Below the pieces are notes generated by a model. That model was not told the DNA's origin. It saw nothing but the letters and a program-made list of their open reading frames with translations, and searched no databases. The position numbers were made by a program, and so were the translations under genes. DNA of 64,000 nt from Sinomonas notoginsengisoli (GTDB lineage Bacteria > Actinomycetota > Actinomycetes > Actinomycetales > Micrococcaceae): contig NZ_JAIZDP010000012.1 in assembly GCF_021554725.1 (NCBI RefSeq), positions 1 through 64,000 of the forward strand. The letters are read 5' to 3'. Positions 16,831-24,800 of this stretch are shown in pieces; position 1 is the stretch's first letter; each line of letters starts with the position of its first letter.

Positions 16831-17580
16831 ACGTCCCTGCGCGGGCTCATGGCCGAGCGCCCCGTCCTCGGCACGTTCCTGAAGATCCCGCGGTTCGAGA
16901 TCGTGGACATCCTGGCTCTCTCCGGGTTCGACTTCGTGGTCTGCGACTACGAGCACTCGCAGATGTCGGTGGGGGAGGCGTGCGACGTCGTGCGGGCCGG
17001 CCGGGCGCGCGGGCTTCCGGTCCTGGTCCGGGTCCCCGTTCTAGACCGGGGCGACATCAACCGCCTGCTCGAGGCCGGCGCCGCCGGGATCCAGCTCGCC
17101 CGCGGCTCCGGAGCCGCGGCGGTGGAGCTGCGGAACCTGGTCTCGTACCCGCCGCTGGGCACCCGGTCGGTGTCGCTGGCGCAGCCGGCGGCGGACTACG
17201 GCATGGGCGTGACCCTGGCCGGGCACTTCGAGCGGTCCAACTCGACCGTGCTGGCGGTGGGGCAGTTCGAGACCGCCGACTACGCCGAGGGGATCGACGC
17301 CGCGATGGCCGCCCTGGACGTGGCGTTCATCGGGCCGGTGGACCTCTCCGTGGACCTCGGCACGCCGGGGGAGCTCGACTCCGGGCCGATGCGGGCCGCG
17401 GCCGAGGCCGTTGAGGCGGCCGCCGCTGCCCGGGGGGTGCCGATGGGCATCTTCGCCGGCTCGGCGGAGGCCGCGGCCGACGCCGTGGCGCACGGCTACC
17501 GCTACATCGTCGCCGGCTCGGACCTGACCATGCTCGCCGGCGGGGCGAGGCAGCTCAGCGGGCTGCTGGCGCGGGTGTAG
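16819..17580 (+). CDS. HpcH/HpaI-family aldolase (second copy of the family)
   Basis: A 253-residue barrel with VCDYEHSQMSVGEA (metal/base region), LEAGAAGIQLARGSG, VGQFETADYAEGI and FIGPVDLSVDLG near the end. It appears intact although its upstream partner is truncated. The start is ATG 16819. It differs from the 6233-7012 aldolase throughout (for example VGPSDLS versus IGPVDLS), so it is a paralogue, not a recent copy. It would cleave a 2-oxo-4-hydroxy acid. With the neighbouring gene broken, its pathway may no longer work. Confidence 0.85.
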   Translation: MSLPTSLRGLMAERPVLGTFLKIPRFEIVDILALSGFDFVVCDYEHSQMSVGEACDVVRAGRARGLPVLVRVPVLDRGDINRLLEAGAAGIQLARGSGAAAVELRNLVSYPPLGTRSVSLAQPAADYGMGVTLAGHFERSNSTVLAVGQFETADYAEGIDAAMAALDVAFIGPVDLSVDLGTPGELDSGPMRAAAEAVEAAAAARGVPMGIFAGSAEAAADAVAHGYRYIVAGSDLTMLAGGARQLSGLLARV

Positions 17581-19918
17581 GCAATGCACGATGTCGAGCA
17601 GGCGCCCGGTGTGGTCCGTTCGCCCTTCCGTATGATGCTGCCACGTCGTGACCGTAAGGGGCGCTCACGCCGGCTGAAGTGCCTGTCGCTGGAGCTATAT
17701 GGCATCCTCTGGCAGACCCGCGGTCCTGCCGGCCAGCGCCCGCCCTTTTGGTTCTTCCTCTCAGCGCCGTGGTGACCATGGTGGTCTCGCACATGCCCGG
17801 TGTGCTCGGCGGGATGGTGAAGACCCCAAGCTCTCCTGGCAGGAGGCCTTCGCTGCCGACCTCGTCCTCTACCCGGGCGGCCTCCTCAAGGACGCCGTCC
17901 TGGTCGTGGCCGTGCGGACGTGCTCGTGCGCCATGAAGTGAAGGAGGGCGGGCAGGCGTGCCGCGAGTCGTGAAATCCAAGAGATCGGATTGGCACAGAC
18001 CGCTTGCAGGATCGACGGTCCGCTTGTACCCGTTGTAGTCCTGCTCGAGTTGTGTCCAAGTCTTCTCTGCGTTCATGAAGTTGCGCTCAGACAAGTACAC
18101 GATTATGTCGCGGGCTGCGAGGCCGTGAACCTTGATTCGCCCGAGCTTCGCTGTGTCGACCGCAGCGTGTCCCAGCTCTTGGAGCCACTTCACTTCCCCA
18201 CCGCCATGAACGCGCCCGAGCTTGTCCAACGCCCGTCGCGCTTCTTTCACGCTACCCGTATCAAGGTGCCTTTGAGCTTCCTCCCAGATGGGGCGGATCT
18301 GACCCATGAGTAGCCCGTCAAGAACTATCAAGAAAAGGGCTTCGGTACTTGTGAAGAGGAACCTTGCTTCGGCAACTGATCTCAAGTCTCTCGCTCCACG
18401 GAGCGTCAAGATTTGTGCAGAAGCTTTGTTCAAGTCGTCGGCTAGCAGACGGCTCAGAACCATTTCGTCGTGTTGCCCTTCGACCAGAACGAAGACCCGT
18501 GTGAGCTGAAGGATGTCCCCAGGGGTGAGTCCGAGTTGCTCGCAGATTCGGGATAGCGTCCCCTTGACGGCAGAGTCGATGACCGTGACCAAGGTGGGTT
18601 GGCCTAGCAGGCGGGTTGTTCTCAGGATCTCTGAGTTGGAACGCAAGTCAAGGAAAGCTGGGGCATGTGATGCCGTAAGCACCACGAGGCTCGGGTCTTG
18701 CGCGCACAGCTTGTTTAGAGCCGCCGGCAAGTCCTTCTCCCTGAGCCTGTGAAGACCTCGCTCCGGTTCGTCGATCAACAGCATTCTCGGCCTGCTGCCC
18801 TCATCGACGCCAGCCAGCGCCCATTGAACAGCCGCAACCGCCCACCTTTGTTCTGCAGTCGAAAGACCCGTTAATGCAAAAAGCTCTTCTACGTCGTTAG
18901 AGACAGGAACGAGCACCTTCCATTCCGGTGTCGCCCCGACAAACCATTCCTTCGGCGTCTTCAGGTCAATCTCAAGGCGATAGTGCTGATAGCCCATTAG
19001 AGAGAAAAACTGGTTGGCCCGGCATTCGATAGCTCTTACCCGCTTTCGAAAGGCGCTGTTGAATTCAACTTCTTCATCAATAACATTGATGAAGCCTTTT
19101 GTGGGGGAGGCTATGCTGACCAGCTTCTGGCTGGTCGCCCCCCGGATCCGCGGTGCCGACACGCCGTCCGTGATCGCGACCATTGGGCAGATCGATAGGC
19201 GCCCAAGCCAGAGCTGAGGGACCGGCCAGTTCCTAGGCCAAAAGTTCAGCTGGTCGGCCTCCCCTCGTGGCGCAACCAGTGGGAGCTCCTGCCACATCGG
19301 GCTGTCTTCGAGGAGCGGCAGTCCGGCGGGCTCAGAGAGTTCCTCAAGCCAGCCATCGGGAAGTCCTTGTCGCCCACCCCTCATGTGGCGTAATGCCCAG
19401 TCATGAATCATCATTTGCCGGTTTGCGGATTTGTGTACCCGAGACCACTCATCATCGCTCAGCGGCCATCCGTAGAAGCTTTCCCACTTCGGCTCATCCT
19501 CAGTCCCCACCGCTGCGAGAGAAACGAAAACGCTGTCCTCGACTGCCGGTACTTCAACCTCAGCCTTCTCGGAGATAGCCGAAACTGCTGCACGCCAGAG
19601 CGCCTGGCGGGTTCGACCGTAGATCTCCCTGGAATCAATATTAAGGCCTTGCCAGAGAGAGCGTTCGAAATGGCTCATCTCCTCAGGGTCATTCTCCGGC
19701 AGATCCGTGAGCCGGACATGTAGATAGGCGTGCGATCTTGACCCTCGTCGTCCTCCAAGGACGTTCAATAAGCCGTCGAGAATCGATGACTTGCCTGCGC
19801 CGTTGGGTCCAAAGAAGGTAAAGAGCCCGGCGTCTATTGGAAGGTGCACCTGCTCCAGGGGTGGCGGACCTATGAGGCTGACCCCAACGACCTCATAGCC
19901 ATTTGACCCCACGGCCAT
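17555..19918 (-). CDS. OLD-like ATPase with TOPRIM-like region, C-terminally truncated
   Basis: The N-terminal ATPase has Walker A FFGPNGAGKSS (about residue 37) and Walker B MLLIDEPERG (Asp383-Glu384), then LTASHAPAF. A TOPRIM-like region follows: FVLVEGQHDE (Glu480) and LFLIVLDGLL (Asp534). This is the layout of OLD-family nucleases, many of which act in phage defence. The usual second TOPRIM acidic residue appears to be Leu (DGL rather than DGD). Genuine sequence ends around residue 650 (near 17950). Beyond that the frame runs antisense through the bioY remnant to a chance stop at 17555, so the 787-aa product is a truncated gene with a nonsense tail. G+C is visibly lower than in its neighbours, suggesting transfer. 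Confidence 0.7.
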   Translation of the reverse strand: MAVGSNGYEVVGVSLIGPPPLEQVHLPIDAGLFTFFGPNGAGKSSILDGLLNVLGGRRGSRSHAYLHVRLTDLPENDPEEMSHFERSLWQGLNIDSREIYGRTRQALWRAAVSAISEKAEVEVPAVEDSVFVSLAAVGTEDEPKWESFYGWPLSDDEWSRVHKSANRQMMIHDWALRHMRGGRQGLPDGWLEELSEPAGLPLLEDSPMWQELPLVAPRGEADQLNFWPRNWPVPQLWLGRLSICPMVAITDGVSAPRIRGATSQKLVSIASPTKGFINVIDEEVEFNSAFRKRVRAIECRANQFFSLMGYQHYRLEIDLKTPKEWFVGATPEWKVLVPVSNDVEELFALTGLSTAEQRWAVAAVQWALAGVDEGSRPRMLLIDEPERGLHRLREKDLPAALNKLCAQDPSLVVLTASHAPAFLDLRSNSEILRTTRLLGQPTLVTVIDSAVKGTLSRICEQLGLTPGDILQLTRVFVLVEGQHDEMVLSRLLADDLNKASAQILTLRGARDLRSVAEARFLFTSTEALFLIVLDGLLMGQIRPIWEEAQRHLDTGSVKEARRALDKLGRVHGGGEVKWLQELGHAAVDTAKLGRIKVHGLAARDIIVYLSERNFMNAEKTWTQLEQDYNGYKRTVDPASGLCQSDLLDFTTRGTPARPPSLHGARARPHGHDQDGVLEEAARVEDEVGSEGLLPGELGVFTIPPSTPGMCETTMVTTALRGRTKRAGAGRQDRGSARGCHIAPATGTSAGVSAPYGHDVAASYGRANGPHRAPARHRALPTPAPAAR
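17745..17941 (+). pseudogene. Decayed duplicate of the bioY 3' end
   Basis: Pieces in three frames match intact BioY: FWFFL, then VVTMVVSHMPGVLGGMV, then KLSWQEAFAADLVLYPGGLLKDAV, and finally a degraded tail ending MK-stop. The intact gene reads VVTVVASHLPGVLGMM, ...LSWQAAFAADLVFYPGDLLKDAV and ...RRVK. Small indels shift the frame at least twice, and the 5' two thirds are missing. The stretch 17581-17745 before it has no gene. Its end marks the left edge of the lower-GC island. Confidence 0.8.
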
Positions 19919-20234
19919 GTTATCCTCCTAAGCAAAATTTGTGCGAATTCGAACTACTGCCGGCTTCTGAAGCCAAGTTCCCCTCAAGATGGGCGCAAAT
20001 TATTCGATTTGACATGGTATCCAACGCGTGTTTACGGGCCACGAGAAGCGACGTGCCGCGTTCACTTTCGCACGGCTCCCTGGTGTCACCCGCCCGCGAG
20101 CGGAGCCCGCGCCCGGGCACCTGCGATATGGTTTAACGCTGCCCTGCGTAACCGACGGTCGAGATCGAACTTTCCACGGCGGACACAGCCGCCCTATCAA
20201 AACTGCACTCACAAACTGACCAGTGGCGCAGAAC
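19919..20234. other. Intergenic stretch between OLD-like gene and IS element
   Basis: This 316-base stretch contains no convincing gene on either strand. It should hold the promoter of the OLD-like ATPase gene (TAGGAGGATAACATGG carries its ribosome-binding site). No repeat or tRNA is seen. Confidence 0.5.
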
Positions 20235-20262
20235 TGAAGCGCACTGGGTCTGATGGAGACTC
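20235..20262 (+). repeat. Left terminal inverted repeat of the IS
   Basis: 28 bases, perfect inverse of 21557-21584. It lies 3 bases beyond the orfB stop at 20266. GAAC precedes it. Confidence 0.92.
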
Positions 20263-20265
20263 GCG

Positions 20266-21111
20266 CTATTTGATTACCGCCAGCTGGTTGCGGTCCGCTT
20301 GGCCAGCATAGAACGCCTGCTCGAACTCGGCGGGCGGGATGTCGCCGAGGTAGCCGTGGAGGCGCTCGGTGTTGTGCCAGTGGACCCAGCCGAGGGTCGC
20401 GAGCTCGAGGTCCTCGACTGTCTTCCATGGTCCCGGGCGGGCTGGGCCGCGGACGAGTTCGGTCTTGTAGTAGCCGTTCACCGTCTCGGCCAGGGCGTTG
20501 TCGTAGCTGTCGCCGACGGTCCCGATCGACGGCGTGGCGCCGATCTGGGCGAGTCGCTCGCTGTAGCGGATCGAGGTGAACTGGCTGCCAGCATCGCTGT
20601 GGCACCGCAGGTCCTCGTGGTGGCGGCCTCGTGACCAGCGGGCCATCTCGATCGCGTCCAGGACCATCTCGGTGCGCATATGGGACGCGCAGCGCCAGCC
20701 GACGATCATCCTGCTGAATACGTCGATGATGAAGCAGACATAGGCCACACCCGCCCACGTGGGCACGAACGTCAGGTCCGTCATCCAAAGCCGGTTGGGT
20801 GCCGCCGCGGTGAACTCCCGCTTCACGAGGTCCGGATGCCGAGCAGCCGCAGGATCAGCCCTGGTCCTCTTGACCCGTTTGGCCCGAGTCGCGCCCTCGA
20901 TGCCAGCGGCGCGCATCAGCCGGCCGGTCTGATCGCGGCCGATGTCGATCCCGGACCGGCGGGCCGCCTTCCAGAGTTTGCGGACTCCGTAGACGCAGTA
21001 GTTCTCCTTCCACAGCGCCACCAGCTTGGGAATGAGGGCTGCGTCGCTCATCGCACGTGCCGAGGGGGCGCGGTCCTTCGCGGCGTAGTAGGTGCTCGGA
21101 GCTACCTGCAA
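20266..21111 (-). CDS. IS3-family transposase OrfB (DDE integrase core)
   Basis: 281 residues. An N-terminal helical region (VAPSTYYAAKDRAPSARA, YGVRKLWK) is followed by the catalytic core: first Asp in RLWMTDLTFVPT, second in CHSDAGSQFTSIRY and Glu in NALAETVNGYYKTEL. The C-terminal HNTERLHGYLGDIPPAEFE is standard. The frame is open upstream to beyond the orfA stop in the -1 register (PTPEVVAFIDANKNDIVEG), so the active OrfAB is probably made by ribosomal frameshifting and ATG 21111 may not be the real start. Confidence 0.9.
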   Translation of the reverse strand: MQVAPSTYYAAKDRAPSARAMSDAALIPKLVALWKENYCVYGVRKLWKAARRSGIDIGRDQTGRLMRAAGIEGATRAKRVKRTRADPAAARHPDLVKREFTAAAPNRLWMTDLTFVPTWAGVAYVCFIIDVFSRMIVGWRCASHMRTEMVLDAIEMARWSRGRHHEDLRCHSDAGSQFTSIRYSERLAQIGATPSIGTVGDSYDNALAETVNGYYKTELVRGPARPGPWKTVEDLELATLGWVHWHNTERLHGYLGDIPPAEFEQAFYAGQADRNQLAVIK

Positions 21112-21185
21112 CAGGCTGCAGATGGGCTCGACTCCGAGCGGGCGGCCTTCTACGATGTCGTTCTTGTTCGCATCGATGAACGCGA

Positions 21186-21530
21186 CTACTTCCGGTGTTG
21201 GCGGTCGAGCTCCGCCCCGAAGAAACTGGCGGCCCGCTTGAGGATCTCGTTCGCCCGGCGCAGCTCGCGGTTCTCCTGTTCCAACTCCCTGATCCGCCGG
21301 GCCTCGGCGGTGCTCACACCCGGCGCCGCGCCGTCGTCGATATCGGCCTGCCGCACCCAGGCCCGCACCGATTCGGGGCCATAGCCCAGCTGGGCCGCGA
21401 CCCGCTGCACTGTCCCGTGCTCGGTCCCCAGCTCCGCGCGCAGCGTCCGTACCATCCGCACCGCGGCAGCCTTCTCCTCCGGCGAATACCGACGTGCCGT
21501 CGGCTTCCCAGATCCATGACTCGTTGCCAT
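21186..21530 (-). CDS. IS3-family transposase OrfA (HTH)
   Basis: 114 residues from ATG 21530; an upstream ATG at 21566 lies within the terminal repeat and is less likely. It contains the transposase_8 helix-turn-helix (RRYSPEEKAAAVRMVRTLR, then VQRVAAQLGYGPESVRAWVR) and a leucine-zipper-like tail (ARRIRELEQENRELRRANEI). It overlaps the OrfB frame, which lies one base back. Confidence 0.9.
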   Translation of the reverse strand: MATSHGSGKPTARRYSPEEKAAAVRMVRTLRAELGTEHGTVQRVAAQLGYGPESVRAWVRQADIDDGAAPGVSTAEARRIRELEQENRELRRANEILKRAASFFGAELDRQHRK

Positions 21531-21556
21531 GACTCCATCCTCGTTTCCAAGGTCAG

Positions 21557-21584
21557 GAGTCTCCATCAGACCCAGTGCGCTTCA
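21557..21584 (-). repeat. Right terminal inverted repeat of the IS
   Basis: 28 bases, perfect inverse of 20235-20262. GAAC follows at 21585-21588. The further 262 bases to 21850 contain no recognisable gene. Confidence 0.92.
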
Positions 21585-21850
21585 GAACCGAGTTCGACGA
21601 CGGTCGCGTTTGCACCAAAGGAGGTGGCTGTCTCGGCTGAGATCGTCGACCGATCTCGCTTCCCGCCAGTCGGCCTCAGACGACACAGGCACCCTACGCT
21701 CGAGAATCTCCTCAACAAGGTAACCCAGCTCGGCGGTGTCCTCGCACAGCAATCATGAGATCTGAGGCCGTGCCTAGCTCGAGCAGCTCTGCAACGGGCA
21801 GCCCTGTCGGGCCGGGGCGGACCACCTATTTCCGCGCGCCTGGCGACTGT

Positions 21851-24800
21851 TCATCTTGCTGCGCCCAGCTCGGGGAGACCCAACCTTATGGCGTCCCGGT
21901 AGGCCTGAGTCATGCGGACTAGACGGGGTGCCTCTCCTGCCAAGCTGACGAAGGCCTCTCCCATGCCTAGGGTGCGGATCTGCTGCGCTAGGCGAGCGTT
22001 GTCTGGCTGGAGCTTTCGTGCGGCCATGGTGGCGACAGTCGCGTCGGGCAGCCCAAAGCAGATCTTGGTCTGCGCGTTCGCGGCCACCACATCGGGCAGA
22101 TCCAGAGGTCCTTGTGTGGCGAGAACTACTGCCAACCCCTTGGATCGACCTTCGCGGATCATGGTCTGGATGGCGCGGAATGGTGAGACCCGGTGTGCCT
22201 CGTCGACGACCATGACGTATCGGATGGTGTTTGGCACGGGCGGCAGATTCTGCACCCGTAGAAGGAGCGAGGAGAGGATGAATCCGGCTGCGAGCACAGT
22301 GGTCTGCCCATTTCCGGGGATCTTCGACAGCCCGAACACCACATTGGAGTCAATGACGTTCCCGAGTGGCTCTCCCGACTTGAAGAGGTCATTATGGGTC
22401 AGATCGCCGATCACGCCCGACAAGTCAGCATCAAGATGGTCATCGAGAGTGCGAAGGGTAGGCCACCGACGTTCGGCATGGCGGACGGCGTAGGCGTCTT
22501 TGAGCGCCTGCTCAAGTTTGGCACGCTGCCGGACGCCAAGCCGCGCACTTACTGACTTCACCGCTTCATCGACCGTGTCGCGCAGCTCGATTACCGCGCT
22601 TTGAATGGCACGGTCAGATTCGTCGTCGAGCGCGAGCGGGTTGTACGGCGCCCCCTCGTTCCATAGATCGACGAACTCGGCGCCTGCGAACGGGGGGAAG
22701 CCTGTCTCGTCGCTGTAGTCGTTCTTGAAATCGGCGACACCGAACCTGCTGCCGCTGAACTTGGAGAGCTGCCCAAGCAGGCTCATAGCGAACTGTGTCT
22801 TCCCCATCCCTGAGGATCCCCAGATCTCGGTATGGCCGTTCTGGAGGCTCGATTGGCCTGGGCCAGCGGGATGCCACCGCACCTCCTCTCCTGTGACGGC
22901 GTCCCACCCTAAGAGCGGGGCCACGAAATCTGGGCGTGCAGCAGGGGTGATCACGGAACCAGCTCCGGGGTATTGCGTTTCAGCGGTGGTTCCATGTTCC
23001 GCCGTCGACGGAGTGGTGGTGTCGGCCGCCGCTTCGGAAACCTGTTCCTTCTGTTCCGTGCTTGCATCCCGAGGTCCGCTAGAAGCGCCGGTGTCTGGTT
23101 CGAGCTCTCGTGGAGTTCCGCCATTGGTCTCGGGACGTCGACGAGTTCGGGTGCTTTGGAGTGGCGGACGGTCACTCTCCACCGTGCGCAGCGTCGTGAG
23201 ACTGGTCGAGGTCGCGGTACGAAGGAGTTCCTCGGTGAGCGGAATACTGTGAAGAACGACTGGCACGATGTCGTTCGCGACGTCAGTGCGGTAGGTGCGG
23301 TGCATGGGTTCGACGTTGGGGCCGAACACAAGTCCCACGCCAGCCCATTCCAGGGTGCCTTTGCCAAGGCGGAATGCTTCGAGCGCAGCCATCTCGGAAG
23401 AATCCAGCCTAAACCGGGACTCTCGAGCGACGGCGTAGGCAGCTTCCGCGATGCGGTTCAGCCACAGGCGGCTGTGAACGCTGCCTGCCTCTGGGTAGGC
23501 GGCCCATTTGGTTGCCGCCAGGCTTTGGTTTAGCTGGTCGAGAGCGCCGGCGGCGGCGTCGTTCTCGTCGCTGCGTCGGGCCTTCACCTCGATTGTAGCG
23601 ATGTGTACGCCCTGGTCCTGCGGGTCAAGGGCGATCGCGAGCAGATCGGCTCTCTTCTTAGGGAACCAGTGGCGGTACTCGTCGAGGCTGACGAGAAGGA
23701 CGCGGCATCCCGGGGGCAGAGGCCACGGCGTCGTCGTGGTTGCGAGCAGACTGAAGGCAACCACGTGTCCGACAAGCTCATTTATGCCGGCCCCGCTAGT
23801 CGCTGCCTGCAGCGCGAGGATACCATACCCTTGGGATGCAACCTGCCGAAGCTGCGTGCCGATGGAGAGCGCGACATCAGATTCGTTAATGATGCCAGCG
23901 CTGCGGAGGCTTCGACCGATTGCCCGGTCAGCAGGGCCGCCGGACTTCTGGCTCAGTACCAGAGACAGCGGACTGTCGCCGCCAAGGCGACGTTCTTGAT
24001 GGAGGATGGCGACATTGTCAGCGCCGAGTGCGTGTTCGAGACTATCCCGAGTCGCGTATCTATCCAGCGTGGCGACCCACAGAGCGAGGTCATGAATCTC
24101 CCGCAGCTTGGGCGCGAGGTCGAGGGCGCCTGTGCGCACTTCGGGAACCTGGAGAGGCTGCCCTTCTTCAGGCCAGGATTCATCGACAGCGTTCTGGAGA
24201 CGCAGCCAAGCTTGGCCGGCGGCCGAGGCTGCGGGGGGCATGAGAAGGGTGCGGCGGTCTTGCCTTGCCCGCTGCCATACCCGAGGGGCGAACAGGACTT
24301 CGTCGTCGACGGCGGGGGGCGAAACTTCGCGGTTCTCGATCTGCAGCGCATTCGGGCTGTTCGTCAGCCCGGTGACTAGGGCAAGGTGCACGGCGGGCGC
24401 CTCACCGCCGGGACGCAAAAGTTCTTGCGCGCGTGCGAGGTCGTTGATATAGCGTAGCTCGAGGACATCGCGCTCGTTGCGCAGCCGATCATCGGCCATT
24501 GCGAGGGTCTCAGGCAGCGGCCTGTCATCCTCGCTTGTCCCGACGCAGAAGATCTCGATCTTCCGGATTGTGGCCAGTCCCGCGCGGCGCCCAATTAGCT
24601 TCACTGCCTCACCGACCAAGAGGTCGGCAGCGCCGCCACCCCAGGCAAGGCAACGCAAGTGTCCGGCAGCTTCGGGCTGGAGGGTCAGCAGTTGCATGAT
24701 TACCGAGCTGAGCGCGTCGCCAGCGTATCCGCTTTCGTCCCGCGCCGACCTTCCACCATACAGGCTCCAGAGGCGTCCTTCGCTGGTGGGGAGTAAGGCG

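Larger units (their letters stand above)
20235..21584 (-). mobile_element. Complete IS3-family insertion sequence (1,350 bp)
   Basis: Bounded by perfect 28-base inverted repeats (20235-20262 and 21557-21584) that begin TGAAGCGCACTGGGTC. The flanks carry a 4-base direct repeat GAAC (20231-20234 and 21585-21588), as expected of a target-site duplication. It contains overlapping orfA and orfB in -1 register. Ends, duplication and both frames are intact, so the element is recent and may be active. It sits between the OLD-like gene and the large HerA-type ATPase gene and disrupts no gene that I can identify. Confidence 0.92.
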
